Shown: piece after piece, positions 25,389 to 34,315 of the stretch
How positions within the stretch are numbered: the first letter of the stretch is position 1
How the letters are laid out: every line of letters begins with the position of its first letter
NCBI RefSeq assembly: GCF_000455125.1
Contig: NZ_AUWR01000006.1
Location: forward strand, 1 to 34,342
Source: Mycobacterium sp. UM_WGJ
GTDB taxonomy: Bacteria; Actinomycetota; Actinomycetes; Mycobacteriales; Mycobacteriaceae
Length of the DNA stretch: 34,342 nucleotides
Direction: 5' to 3'
Position numbers and translations under genes: made by a program
Notes under the pieces: model-generated
What the model saw: the letters and a program-made list of their open reading frames with translations, nothing else
The model's database searches: none
Told to the model about the DNA's origin: nothing

Positions 25389-26743
25389 CGGGTGCCGGTG
25401 TTCCCGGAGTGCACGGGCGCGGGGTCCGCGCCGGACTCGGCAGGCACCAACTCGACGGGCAGGTGCTCCAGACCGCGCATGGTCGCATTGACCAGGTAGC
25501 GATACTCCCCGGCCAGTCGGATGGCCTTGACGTGGGGGATCAGCTGCGTCAGCACCCGGCTGACTTCGATGCGGGTCAGGTGGGTGCCCAGGCAATAGTG
25601 CGCGCCGCCGCCGAACGCCAGGTGATCGGTCGGATTGCGGTCCAGGTCGAAGGTGTCAGGATCTGGGTAGTGCGCCGGGTCCCGATTGGCGGCCGCGTAC
25701 AGGATCAGCACTCGCGCGCCGGCCGGAATGGTGTGGTCGCCGACCCGGTAGTCGCGGGTTGCGGTCCGGTAGAAACCCTGGACCGGGGAGACCAGTCGCA
25801 GTTGCTCTTCGATCGCGGCGGGGATCAGCTCAGGGTGTTCGCGTAGCCGGGTGTAGACGTCCGGACGCTGCGCCAGCGTCAGAAACAGACCCGAGATCAG
25901 GTTCGTCGTGGTCTCACTACCGGCGCCGACCAGCATAGACGCCGTCCAGAAGACCTCGTCGTCGGAGAGCGTGTCCGCACCGCTGGGCGCCGCCAGCATC
26001 GAGATCAGGTCGTCGCCGGATTCCGCGCGGCGCGCCTTGATCATCGGATCGAGGCTGCGGTGCATCGCGATGACCGCCTGGCTCGAGCGCATGTTCATCG
26101 CCATCCCACGCAGGTTCAGCGGTGCGAACGCGGCCTCATTGATGGTGTCCGCCCATTCCAGGAACTGGTGCCGGTCTTCCTGCGGTATTGCCAGCATCAT
26201 GGTGATCAGCCGGTTGGGCAGCGGCTTGGCCAGATCGGCCACGATCTCGACGCGTCCGCGCTTGATCATCGCGGCGACGAGCTCGTCGGCGGCACGATTA
26301 ATGTTGATCTCCCACGACTTCATCGCGCGGGGGGTGAAGGCACGAGACACCGACCGGCGCAGCCGGGTGTGCACCGGCGGGTCGGTGGCGTTCATGGTTT
26401 GCAGGCGGACCCGGAAGCGGGCCTGGCTCTCCGCCGACGACAGCGCCTCGTCGTCGCGCAACGCCTGGCGGACCTCGTCGTAGCCCGGGATGATCCAGAT
26501 GCCGCGCTTGCGGCTGTACCAGACCTTCGGACCGGACAGCAGCGTGCGATATCCCGGGTAGGGATCGTGCATCGTCTCGGGGGCGAACGGGTCGAAGTCG
26601 GTCAGCGGCGCGGTTTCGCGTCGGGTCAGCACATACCGGTAGGCGGTTGCCCGGTCGCGAGCCACCCCGATGAGCCCGTCGGTGCCGATCTTGAGCAGGC
26701 TGGCGCGAAAGCGAAGCCGACGCGTCAGTTCCTTCTGGTCCAT
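25385..26743 (-). CDS. Cytochrome P450
   Basis: A 452-residue soluble-type bacterial P450 with all core motifs: I-helix AGSETTT (274-280), ExxR as EEQLR (Glu313, Arg316) and the haem loop FGGGAHYCLG (377-386) with ligand Cys384. It hydroxylates or otherwise oxidises an organic substrate using electrons from a ferredoxin and reductase, neither of which is encoded in this window. About 50 N-terminal residues are basic and precede the usual fold start; there is no membrane segment. The start ATG has GAGGAGGGG 8-16 bases upstream. It forms a two-gene unit with the following SDR. A terminator upstream separates it from the methyltransferase at 26926. The genes around it suggest a lipid or polyketide substrate, which is inference. 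Confidence 0.94.
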   Translation of the reverse strand: MDQKELTRRLRFRASLLKIGTDGLIGVARDRATAYRYVLTRRETAPLTDFDPFAPETMHDPYPGYRTLLSGPKVWYSRKRGIWIIPGYDEVRQALRDDEALSSAESQARFRVRLQTMNATDPPVHTRLRRSVSRAFTPRAMKSWEININRAADELVAAMIKRGRVEIVADLAKPLPNRLITMMLAIPQEDRHQFLEWADTINEAAFAPLNLRGMAMNMRSSQAVIAMHRSLDPMIKARRAESGDDLISMLAAPSGADTLSDDEVFWTASMLVGAGSETTTNLISGLFLTLAQRPDVYTRLREHPELIPAAIEEQLRLVSPVQGFYRTATRDYRVGDHTIPAGARVLILYAAANRDPAHYPDPDTFDLDRNPTDHLAFGGGAHYCLGTHLTRIEVSRVLTQLIPHVKAIRLAGEYRYLVNATMRGLEHLPVELVPAESGADPAPVHSGNTGTR

Positions 26744-26866
26744 CTGGCGAGCCCCTCCTCAGGATCGTCGGGTGTGGAGCGATTGGCCCGCGCCTGGCCC
26801 GCGGGTGGCTAGCCGCCACCCTAGCCCGGTGGCCGCTGTCGCCTGCAGGGACGTCGGTCACGAAAG

Positions 26867-26912
26867 AAGCGCCGGAGCGCGGGGACCTCAGTCCCGACTC
26901 GCTCCGGCGCTT
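26867..26912 (-). terminator. Strong intrinsic terminator after methyltransferase copy 2
   Basis: Perfect 13-base arms (26867-26879 and 26900-26912) enclose a second small stem GGGAC/GTCCC. Read on the minus strand the hairpin is followed by TTCTTTCG, a U-rich tail. It starts 14 bases after the methyltransferase stop and blocks read-through into the P450 gene. The rest of 26744-26866 holds only the P450 leader. Confidence 0.8.
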
Positions 26913-26925
26913 CGACGCGGTGTCC

Positions 26926-27759
26926 TCAGTCTTTGACGAGGTCGAAAATGCGGTAGGTGATCTCGCCGCGGTCCAGATCGCGGTAGAACAGCGAACCCTC
27001 CACCACGGCGAACTCCCGGGCGAAGCGGCGCAGGAAGAACGGCATCCGCTCGTTGATCAGGTCGTTGGAGCGGGGCGAGTTGGCCGCCAGGCCGCGAACG
27101 ACCTCGCGGCTGATGTCGCGCTCGTTGACCAACCGCAGCGGCGGGGTGGCCAGGGTCTGCTGCCAGGACTCGATGTCTTCCTTGGCGCGGAAGTCGGTGT
27201 GCAGGAAGTGCCCACCGGGACGCAGCACCCGTCCCACTTCGCGGACGAACTGGGCGAAGTCGGGGTAGATGTGCGACGCCTCGACGTTGACCACCGCGTC
27301 GAACGAGTTGTCCGGGAACGGCAGGTTAAGTGCGTCACCCTGCACGAAGTCCAGCCCCGGCACCTGGTGGCGCTGCTGACAGAAGGCGACACCGTCCGGG
27401 TTGAAGTCCAGGCCGGTGTAAGAGGCGGGCTTGAGGGTGCGGGCTAGAAAGGAGGCGCCGCCGCCGTGGCCGGAGCTGACTTCGAGCACGTTCTTGCCGG
27501 CCAGGTCGATCTGGGTGGCGGTCTGGTGGTAGAGCTGGATTGAGTACCGGTTCTCTTCGTCGGCCTCGTCGAGCTTCAGGCCCAGCGGCGGGTCCTGCTC
27601 ATAGCCCCAGTTGAGGAAGACGACGTCGTCGTGTCCCATGCGCTTGGTCATGAACGGGTACCAGTACTTGAAGGCCTTCTTGTACAGCGGCATCGCCGAG
27701 ATGCGGTACACCAGATCGGCGCCGACTTTTTCCAAGGTCTCAGATGGGGAACGCACCAT
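26926..27759 (-). CDS. Rv2952-like lipid O-methyltransferase (copy 2)
   Basis: A 277-residue SAM-dependent methyltransferase resembling Rv2952, with the N-terminal KYWYPFMTKRMG block of that protein, EQDPPLG, the SAM loop VLEVSSGHGGGASF (91-104), ASYTGLDFN, LDFVQGDALNLPF and VEASHIYPD. It keeps the N-terminal block better than copy 1 and is probably the closer functional match to Rv2952. The ATG at 27759 has a TACTTT -10 box four bases upstream and no Shine-Dalgarno sequence; a longer frame up to 27864 overlaps the diiron oxygenase gene and is rejected. It follows the diiron oxygenase by 31 bases and is closed by a strong terminator, so it may be read both from its own promoter and from the upstream gene. 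Confidence 0.93.
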   Translation of the reverse strand: MVRSPSETLEKVGADLVYRISAMPLYKKAFKYWYPFMTKRMGHDDVVFLNWGYEQDPPLGLKLDEADEENRYSIQLYHQTATQIDLAGKNVLEVSSGHGGGASFLARTLKPASYTGLDFNPDGVAFCQQRHQVPGLDFVQGDALNLPFPDNSFDAVVNVEASHIYPDFAQFVREVGRVLRPGGHFLHTDFRAKEDIESWQQTLATPPLRLVNERDISREVVRGLAANSPRSNDLINERMPFFLRRFAREFAVVEGSLFYRDLDRGEITYRIFDLVKD

Positions 27760-27763
27760 ACCG

Positions 27764-27769
27764 AAAGTA
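27764..27769 (-). promoter_or_regulatory. Leaderless -10 box of methyltransferase copy 2
   Basis: TACTTT on the minus strand, four bases before the ATG at 27759, within the 31-base gap after the diiron oxygenase gene. Confidence 0.5.
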
Positions 27770-27790
27770 TGGCACAGCGCAGACGGAGCT

Positions 27791-28882
27791 TCAGACCTCG
27801 GTGAGCTGCGCCGGCAACTGCGCGCGTTGCGGCTCGCCGCGGTACCGCGACGGCGCACCGTCAATCTTGCAGATGCGCCACATCAACCGCGCCGCGGGAT
27901 TCATCAGTCCGAGTTCATGGCAGACCATCCGCACATCGGCGAACATGTCCCGCCAGGTCTGGCGTGCGTCCGGGTTGCCGAAGAACCACTTCTTGCGCGC
28001 CGACTTGGGAACATCGAACTCGCGGAAGAATTTGCGGGGCGGCACCACCATCGCCTGCCCGAGCATGCGCATGACGACGGGCACATAGAGCGAGAGCATG
28101 AACCGGCTGCTCCACCACAGCCGTGGCACCCGCCGCTGCAGGTACTGGTGGGCGAACGAGATGTGCCGGGCCTCTTCGGCGACGTGGATTCCGATCATCC
28201 TCCGGACGATCTCCGGGACACTGTCCTCTTCCCGAAGGGCAAGGGTCTGCAGGTAATCGAACGGGACCTCGCCCGCCAGGACCCCGAAGAAGAACGAGTT
28301 GGGCAACGGTCCGGCGTACAGCGGCACGATCGGGGAGAGCAGGCGCAGCCACCGCGGCATGCCCGGGACATCGACGCCGATGCGGTTCACCAGCTCCTGG
28401 AACATCAGCGTGTGGTTGCATTCCTCGATGCACTCGTGCAGGCAGTAGCGGTACTCCGGCGAGCCGTTGGGAACCCAGAACGTGTAGTGCATCAGGCCGC
28501 GCACCAGAATGCCCTCGAACTGCACGCCGACCTTGGCCATGTTGGCCTGACGCCACATGCCGATCGCGATCTTCTTTTCCAGGGGCTGCGCCTGGTACCA
28601 CGGGTGGCGGCCCAGCGGGTCCGCTCCTGACAGCACCCAACGGGAGTCGTCCGTCTTGACCGCGAGTTCGGGATCATTCCAGTCGATGTCCACGTACGGG
28701 TTGAAATTGCGTCGCACCGAACTTTCGGACAGCGTCGCCAAGGTTTCGCCGTAAGCCGCGTCGCCCCCGACGTACATGGCGTTCTTCAGCCGTCGAACGA
28801 AGTAGAAAAGGGCATAGGGCACCGACGCGACGGCAATCGAGCCGGCCAGCAACCAGCAGATGTCGATCACGACGGTCGGCAT
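27791..28882 (-). CDS. AurF-type diiron oxygenase
   Basis: A 363-residue protein of the AurF-like diiron oxygenase family. AurF itself oxidises an aromatic amine to a nitro group; other members are uncharacterised. The metal-ligand pattern of the family can be traced in full: Glu123 (QFEG), Glu154-x-x-His157 (EECNH), Glu205 (GEVPF) and His233-x3-Glu237-x2-His240 (HVAEEARH). Residues about 8-28 are a hydrophobic segment, so the protein is probably tethered to the membrane. The ATG at 28882 is chosen because the hydrophobic segment follows directly and GGGG lies 11-14 bases upstream; ATG at 28909 is the alternative. It is transcribed away from the monooxygenase at 29114 and towards methyltransferase copy 2. 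An amine, alcohol or alkene of a lipid could be its substrate; this is inference. Confidence 0.9.
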   Translation of the reverse strand: MPTVVIDICWLLAGSIAVASVPYALFYFVRRLKNAMYVGGDAAYGETLATLSESSVRRNFNPYVDIDWNDPELAVKTDDSRWVLSGADPLGRHPWYQAQPLEKKIAIGMWRQANMAKVGVQFEGILVRGLMHYTFWVPNGSPEYRYCLHECIEECNHTLMFQELVNRIGVDVPGMPRWLRLLSPIVPLYAGPLPNSFFFGVLAGEVPFDYLQTLALREEDSVPEIVRRMIGIHVAEEARHISFAHQYLQRRVPRLWWSSRFMLSLYVPVVMRMLGQAMVVPPRKFFREFDVPKSARKKWFFGNPDARQTWRDMFADVRMVCHELGLMNPAARLMWRICKIDGAPSRYRGEPQRAQLPAQLTEV

Positions 28883-28938
28883 ACGGACCCATTCCCCTTT
28901 TCCTGGCACGCACCTCGCGGGGCGTAGCCGAGCCGAAG

Positions 28939-28967
28939 CTTACCGTCAAGTTTGGCAAAACAGTAAG
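28939..28967. promoter_or_regulatory. Candidate operator between divergent oxygenase genes
   Basis: CTTACCGT (28939-28946) and ACAGTAAG (28960-28967) are inverted with 7 of 8 positions paired and a 13-base spacer. This resembles the size of a TetR-type operator. It lies 57 bases upstream of the diiron oxygenase start and 147 upstream of the monooxygenase start. No regulator gene is in the window. Confidence 0.4.
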
Positions 28968-29080
28968 GTTTAACCGTTCACTTGAGTGTGATCGGCATCA
29001 TGTTGGTACCAGCCGGCAGCCATTACTTTATCTTCCGGTCGCGGGCCGCTGGAAATCGGTCTGACCTGCACGTACAGCGA

Positions 29081-29086
29081 TATATT
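29081..29086 (+). promoter_or_regulatory. Candidate -10 box for the monooxygenase gene
   Basis: TATATT lies 28 bases before the ATG at 29114, in a locally AT-rich stretch of the divergent region. No good -35 is visible at 16-18 bases. Confidence 0.35.
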
Positions 29087-29113
29087 GCGGCGTTGGGGTA
29101 GCGTGTTCTCCTT

Positions 29114-30601
29114 ATGGGGACCCAGGAATATGACGCCGTCATCGTGGGCGCGGGCTTCGGCGGCATCGGTGCGGCCATCCAACTCAACAAGCTGGGCTAC
29201 GACAACATCGTGATCGTCGACCGGCTGGACGGGCTCGGCGGAACATGGCGGGTCAACCACTACCCGGGGCTCTCCGTCGATCAGCCCTCTACTACTTATT
29301 CCTACTGGTTCGAACCCAACCCCTACTGGTCGCGACTGTTTGCCCCCGGCAATGAGGTCCAGGCCTACGCCGAGCATGTGGCCGACAAGTATGACGTCAC
29401 GCGTTTCATGCGCTTCAACACGACCGTCGACGGCGCCCAGTGGGATGAGGACGCCAAACTGTGGCGGACCTCGCTGGCCGGCGGTGAGACGCTGACCTCG
29501 CAGTTCCTCATCGTTGCCACCGGCTTCCTGTGCCAGCCCAAGATCCCGGAGATCCCCGGCATCGAGTCGTTCGCCGGCCATATCGTCCACACCGCGCAGT
29601 GGGACCACGAGTACTCGATGGCGGGCCGTCGGGCGGCCGTCATCGGAACCGGGTCCACCGGGATCCAGGTGATCCCCGAGTTGGCCAAAGAGGTCGCCGA
29701 CCTGACGGTGTATCAGCGCACCCCGATCCTGGTGACCCCCAAGTCCGACGTGGTGTTCCCGCCCGTGGTGCAGCGGATGTTCGCCCGGGTGCCGTTCACT
29801 CAGCGCATCGTGCGGTGGCTGACCGACAACACCACGGACTTCATGATGGTCCTGACCATGTGGCGCTACCGGCGCTTCAAGTTCCTCAACAAGGCGATGG
29901 CGGCCCAATCGGCGCGGCATCGGCGCCGGGCGGTGCGGGATCGTGAACTCGCCGAGAAGATGCGGCCCGATTTCGACTTCGGCTGTAAGCGTCCGTCGAT
30001 CTCCAACGACTACTACCCGACGTTCGCCAGGCCGAATGTGCACCTCGTGACCGAGGGGATCGAGCGGATCGAACCCGACGGCATCGTGGCGCGGGACGGC
30101 ACCAAGCGCGAGATCGACACCTTGGTGCTGGCGACGGGATACGACGTCTGGGAGGGTAACCTGCCGGCGATCGAGGTGATCGGTCGCGGCGGGCGCAACC
30201 TGGGCAAATGGTGGCGTGAGACCCGTTTCCAGGCCTATCAGGGCATGACGGCCCCACAGTTCCCGAACTTCATCAACATGGCCAGCCCGTTCTCCTGGGT
30301 CGGGTTGTCCTGGTTCAACACCGTGGAGTACCAGACCCGGCACATGAATCGGCTGTTCGGTGAGGTGCGGCGGCGTCAGGCGCAGACGTTCGAGGTCACC
30401 GAGGAGGCCAACACCCGCTTCTACGAGCGGATGATGAGCCTGCTGGACAACTCGGTGTTCCACCTGGGCAACTGCGCGACATCGAATTCCTACTGGTTCA
30501 ACCAGACCACCGGGGAGGCGCCACTCTTCCGTCCGACCTCGGTGCGCAGCGCCGTGAAGGAGCAGGATCACTTCCCGCTCTCGGACTACCAGATCGGATA
30601 A
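29114..30601 (+). CDS. Baeyer-Villiger-type flavin monooxygenase
   Basis: A 495-residue FAD- and NADPH-dependent monooxygenase. It has two Rossmann motifs, GAGFGGIG (12-19, FAD) and GTGSTG (178-183, NADPH), with the type I Baeyer-Villiger fingerprint FxGxxxHxxxW between them as FAGHIVHTAQWD (153-164). Later blocks include LVLATGYDVWEGN. Such enzymes insert oxygen next to a ketone to make an ester or lactone, or oxidise heteroatoms. Length is normal. There is no obvious ribosome site. The gene is divergent from the diiron oxygenase and lies 75 bases upstream of MmpL on the same strand. A ketone such as the one left by PpsE-type chemistry would be a chemically sensible substrate, but nothing in the sequence proves it. 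Confidence 0.93.
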   Translation: MGTQEYDAVIVGAGFGGIGAAIQLNKLGYDNIVIVDRLDGLGGTWRVNHYPGLSVDQPSTTYSYWFEPNPYWSRLFAPGNEVQAYAEHVADKYDVTRFMRFNTTVDGAQWDEDAKLWRTSLAGGETLTSQFLIVATGFLCQPKIPEIPGIESFAGHIVHTAQWDHEYSMAGRRAAVIGTGSTGIQVIPELAKEVADLTVYQRTPILVTPKSDVVFPPVVQRMFARVPFTQRIVRWLTDNTTDFMMVLTMWRYRRFKFLNKAMAAQSARHRRRAVRDRELAEKMRPDFDFGCKRPSISNDYYPTFARPNVHLVTEGIERIEPDGIVARDGTKREIDTLVLATGYDVWEGNLPAIEVIGRGGRNLGKWWRETRFQAYQGMTAPQFPNFINMASPFSWVGLSWFNTVEYQTRHMNRLFGEVRRRQAQTFEVTEEANTRFYERMMSLLDNSVFHLGNCATSNSYWFNQTTGEAPLFRPTSVRSAVKEQDHFPLSDYQIG

Positions 30602-30661
30602 TTTCCGCTGCTACGGTCCTGAACAGGGGGTTACAGTGATCGTTTGGGCAAAATGTCGGAT

Positions 30662-30667
30662 GAGGGG
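30662..30667 (+). promoter_or_regulatory. Ribosome binding site that favours the MmpL start at 30677
   Basis: GAGGGG lies nine bases before the ATG at 30677. Earlier in-frame starts (TTG 30644, ATG 30653) have no comparable site. Confidence 0.5.
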
Positions 30668-30676
30668 CATCAGACA

Positions 30677-33600
30677 ATGACGCCTACACATCACCTGATC
30701 CAGGGGGGCGGGTCGTCCGTGGCCGCATTCGTTCGTCGCTTCGCCTTGCCGATAATCCTGGGCTGGGTGGCCCTCACCGTATTGGTGAGCGTCGCCGTGC
30801 CGCCGCTGGAGCAGGTCGCCAAGGAACATCCGGTGTCGTTGAGCGCCAAAGACTCACCGTCGATTCAGGCGATGGCACGGCTGGGGCATGTCTTCGCGGA
30901 GTCCAACACCGACAGCGCGGCGATGATCGTCATCGAAGGCGACGAGCCGCTCGGCGACGCCGCTCACCACTACTACAACGAGCTGATCGCCCAGCTCAAC
31001 GCCGACACCACACACGTGCAACACATTCAGGACTTCTGGGGTGACCCGCTGACCGCGGGTGGCGCCCAAAGTTCGGATGGCAAAGCCGCGTTGGTGCAGC
31101 TGAACCTCGCCGGAAACCAGGGCGAGGCGCTGGCCAACGATTCGGTCGAGGCGGTCCGCGACGTCGTGGCCCGCACACCCGCTCCGGCCGGGGTCCGGGC
31201 ATACGTCACCGGCCCGGCGCCGATGGTCACCGACATGAACACCAGCGGCGACCGGGCGGTGCTCAAGATCCTGGTGGCCACCGTCTCGGTGATTTCGCTG
31301 ATGCTGTTGCTGCTCTACCGATCATTCAGCACCGTCGCGCTGTTGTTGGCCGTGGTCGGGATCGAGCTGGCCGCGGCGCGCGGAATCGTCGCCGTCCTGG
31401 GGCATTACGGCCTGATCGGTCTGTCCACATTCGCGATCAACATCCTGGTCACCTTGGCGATCGCCGCCGGCACCGACTACGGCATCTTCTTCATCGGCCG
31501 CTATCACGAAGCCCGCCATGCCGGCGAAGACCCGGAGACCGCGTACTTCACCACCTATCGCGGGGTCGCCCACGTGGTGCTCGCTTCGGGCCTGACCATC
31601 GCCGGCGCCACATTCTGTCTGAGCTTCACCCGATTGCCGGTCTTCCAGACCATGGGCGCGCCCTGCGCGGTCGGCATGCTGGTCGCGGTGGCGATCGCGC
31701 TGACGCTGGTTCCGGCGGTCCTGGCCATCGCCACGCGTCACGGTCTGCTCGAACCCCGCCGCAAGATGTCCGATCGCGGCTGGCGCAAGGTGGGCACCGC
31801 GATCGTGCGCTGGCCGGCTCCGATCTTCTTGGCCGCCTGCTCGATCGCGCTTATTGGCCTGCTCGCGCTGCCGGGCTACAAAGTCAGTTACAAAGACCCG
31901 TCGTTCATCCCGCAGGACACTCCCGCCAACCTTGGCTGGGCCGCTGCGGCGCGACACTTCCCGGAATCGCGCCTGCTCCCCGAGGTGGTGTTGGTCGAGT
32001 CCGATCACGACATGCGCAACTCCGCGGACTTCCTGGTGCTCAACAAGCTGGCCAAGAGCATCTTTGCCGTCGAGGGCGTTGCCATGGTGCAGGGCGTGAC
32101 CCGCCCGGAGGGCACCCCGCTCGGTCACACCTCGATTCCGTTCCTGCTCAGCATGCAGAACGCCGGGCAGATGCAGAACCTTGACTTCGTCAAGAGCCGG
32201 GTGGCCGACATGCGCCAGCAGGCCGACGACCTCGAGGGAACCATCGCCTCGCTACAGCGGATGTACGCGCTGATGCAGCAGTTGGGCACCAGCACCCAGC
32301 ACGCGACCGGTGTCTCGCGCGAGGCGATGGACCTGGCTCAGCAGGTGCGCGGCGACATCACCGACCTGAACCAGAATTCCAAGGCGCTTCGGGAATCGGT
32401 TGAGAAGCAACAGAATTGCGGGAGCGACTCGACCTGCTTGTCGCTGCGCGCGGCGTATGCGTCGATGGACGGCACCCTGCTGCTCACCGACAAGATCAAT
32501 GAGCTGGCGCCGGACATGAGCAACATCGATGTGGTGACGCCCCAGCTACTGGAGATGATGCCGGCGCAGATCGCGGCACTTCGCAGCCTGCAGACGATGA
32601 TGCTGACGTTGCACAGCACCATGTCGGGCATCATGGCGCAGATCGAGGAGGTCGGCGGCGACTCCGCAGCGATGGGCCAGGACTTCGACGCGGCGAAGAG
32701 CGACGACTCGTTCTATCTCCCGCGGGAAGCCTTCGACAACCCGGACTTCAAGCGCGTGATCCAGCTGTTCCTGTCGCCGGACGGACACGCCGCGCGGTTC
32801 TTCGTCACGCACGATGGCTACCCGGCGACCCCGGAGGGCATGGCGCGGGTCAATCTGATCAAGAAGGCCGCCACCGAGTCGTTGAAGGGCACCCCGCTGT
32901 CTGGCGCCAAGGTCTACGTGGCGGGCACCGCAGCGCTCTTCAACGACTTGCAGGGCACCGCCGACTACGACCTGCTGATCGCCGGAATCACCTCGCTGGC
33001 AATCATTTTCATCATCATGTTGCTGATCACTCGAAGCTTCATCGCCTCCGTGGTGATCGTCGGGACGGTGCTGGCCTCGCTGGGGGCGTCGTTCGGGTTG
33101 TCGGTACTGCTGTGGCAGTACATCTTCGGCATCAACCTGCACTGGCTCGTGCTGGTGATGTCGGTGATCATCTTGTTGGCGGTGGGCTGTGACTACAACC
33201 TGCTGCTGGTCGCTCGGTTCAAAGAGGAGATGGGCGCCGGACTCAAGACCGGCATCATCCGCACCATGGGTGGTACCGGCAAGGTCGTCACAGCGGCCGG
33301 GCTGGTGTTCGCGTTCACCATGGCGTCCATGCTCGTCAGTGATCTGCGGGTGGTGGGTCAGGTGGGCACCACCATCGGGCTCGGTCTGCTGTTCGACACC
33401 CTGGTGGTGCGCTCATTCATGATGCCGTCGATGGCGGCGCTGCTGGGGCGATGGTTCTGGTGGCCACTGAACGTGCGAGAGCACCCCCCGCGGGCGCTGC
33501 CGGTCGCGGTGCCGGCCGCGGCCGCCGCCACCCAAGGCAAATCCGTAGCGCATGATCGGACATTCGAGGACATGGTCGCCACGGCGTTCCCGGAGCTGTC

Positions 33601-33694
33601 CGGCCGGCCGACGGACGAAGAGCGGCCCACTGAAGATCGATCCACCGAGGTGCTGGCCGCGATCCAGCCGCCGGAGGAAGAGACCGACCACTGA
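30677..33694 (+). CDS. MmpL-family RND lipid transporter
   Basis: A 1005-residue inner-membrane transporter of the MmpL family, which exports lipids and siderophores across the mycobacterial plasma membrane using the proton gradient. The two halves each start with one membrane helix, a periplasmic domain and a five-helix bundle. The proton-relay Asp-Tyr pairs are at 267-268 (GTDYGIFF) and 839-840 (GCDYNLLL). The second periplasmic domain carries a helical, coiled-coil-like stretch (about 500-650) with the Cys581/Cys587 pair seen in the MmpL4/5/10-type subgroup. The cytoplasmic tail is about 100 residues, charged and Pro-rich. No mmpS partner gene is adjacent. I cannot match it to a particular MmpL; it is longer than MmpL7 (about 920), the DIM exporter. 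The PKS and tailoring genes nearby suggest it exports their product. Confidence 0.92.
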   Translation: MTPTHHLIQGGGSSVAAFVRRFALPIILGWVALTVLVSVAVPPLEQVAKEHPVSLSAKDSPSIQAMARLGHVFAESNTDSAAMIVIEGDEPLGDAAHHYYNELIAQLNADTTHVQHIQDFWGDPLTAGGAQSSDGKAALVQLNLAGNQGEALANDSVEAVRDVVARTPAPAGVRAYVTGPAPMVTDMNTSGDRAVLKILVATVSVISLMLLLLYRSFSTVALLLAVVGIELAAARGIVAVLGHYGLIGLSTFAINILVTLAIAAGTDYGIFFIGRYHEARHAGEDPETAYFTTYRGVAHVVLASGLTIAGATFCLSFTRLPVFQTMGAPCAVGMLVAVAIALTLVPAVLAIATRHGLLEPRRKMSDRGWRKVGTAIVRWPAPIFLAACSIALIGLLALPGYKVSYKDPSFIPQDTPANLGWAAAARHFPESRLLPEVVLVESDHDMRNSADFLVLNKLAKSIFAVEGVAMVQGVTRPEGTPLGHTSIPFLLSMQNAGQMQNLDFVKSRVADMRQQADDLEGTIASLQRMYALMQQLGTSTQHATGVSREAMDLAQQVRGDITDLNQNSKALRESVEKQQNCGSDSTCLSLRAAYASMDGTLLLTDKINELAPDMSNIDVVTPQLLEMMPAQIAALRSLQTMMLTLHSTMSGIMAQIEEVGGDSAAMGQDFDAAKSDDSFYLPREAFDNPDFKRVIQLFLSPDGHAARFFVTHDGYPATPEGMARVNLIKKAATESLKGTPLSGAKVYVAGTAALFNDLQGTADYDLLIAGITSLAIIFIIMLLITRSFIASVVIVGTVLASLGASFGLSVLLWQYIFGINLHWLVLVMSVIILLAVGCDYNLLLVARFKEEMGAGLKTGIIRTMGGTGKVVTAAGLVFAFTMASMLVSDLRVVGQVGTTIGLGLLFDTLVVRSFMMPSMAALLGRWFWWPLNVREHPPRALPVAVPAAAAATQGKSVAHDRTFEDMVATAFPELSGRPTDEERPTEDRSTEVLAAIQPPEEETDH

Positions 33695-33698
33695 GCCG

Positions 33699-33713
33699 GA
33701 GCCGAACCGGCTC
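33699..33713 (+). terminator. Small hairpin after mmpL
   Basis: GAGCCG and CGGCTC pair around AAC five bases after the stop. There is no T tract. A weak terminator at best. The rest of 33695-33841 shows no firm promoter. Confidence 0.3.
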
Positions 33714-33841
33714 TGGTCAGCGCGGCACCGCGTGGGCTAGATTTGCACGAGCCCCGATTGTAGAAATGATTCGCGGGGTCTGATGGGGTGCTCGACGATG
33801 CCCACCGGCGTCTGTTGAACCGCTCGGAGGGAGCGCCAGAT

Positions 33842-34315
33842 ATGTCCGATGCAGCCCTTTCTGCGGCGTTGGAGCGTGAGCATCTGCAGATCGACGCCGG
33901 GATCAGAGCCTTCCTGGAGGACCTGGAGGCCGGCAGGGTCGACGTCGACGGCCTCAGCGCCACTTTGGCTGTGCTGCGACGCCACATCTACCTGGAGGAA
34001 CAGTTGCTGTTCCCGCCGATCAGCAGCGGAGCCCACATGATGGCGGTCTTCGGGATGATCCGAGGCCATGGCGAGATCTGGCGCACTATGAACGCTCTCG
34101 ACGATCTGACGCGTGCCGGCGCCGATCATGCCACCCTGCGCGGCGCCTGTTGCCGGCTGCTGGACCAGTTGGCCGACCACAACAAGGTGGAGGAGCCGGT
34201 GATCTACCCGGCCGCCGACACCGGGCTGGCACCGGAAGTGGCCGCCGAAGTGGCCGAATTTCTTGCCGCCGGCCGGATGCCCGACGGGTGGACCTGCGCA
34301 CGAGGGGCGGCCTGA
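33842..34315 (+). CDS. Hemerythrin-like (HHE) protein
   Basis: A 157-residue four-helix protein with the hemerythrin iron-ligand pattern: His14 (EREH), His48-x3-Glu52 (RRHIYLEE), His76 (GHGEIW) and His113-x3-Glu117 (DHNKVEEP). Such proteins bind a non-haem diiron site and sense or carry oxygen, nitric oxide or peroxide. The ATG at 33842 is supported by GGAGGGAG at 33826-33833; the open frame continues upstream to 33788 without family homology. It lies 147 bases after mmpL and may be an independent gene. Whether it serves the oxygenases of this region is unknown. Confidence 0.9.
   Translation: MSDAALSAALEREHLQIDAGIRAFLEDLEAGRVDVDGLSATLAVLRRHIYLEEQLLFPPISSGAHMMAVFGMIRGHGEIWRTMNALDDLTRAGADHATLRGACCRLLDQLADHNKVEEPVIYPAADTGLAPEVAAEVAEFLAAGRMPDGWTCARGAA

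Noticed and set aside
25389-25595. N-terminal extension of the SDR into the P450 gene
   Set aside because: The extra residues have no SDR similarity and mirror P450 codons in another frame; ATG 25388 with ATGA coupling is the better start.
28967-28976. KstR-like cholesterol regulon site (AACCGTT)
   Set aside because: The half-sites AAC and GTT are one base apart instead of two, and the flanking positions do not fit the known motif.
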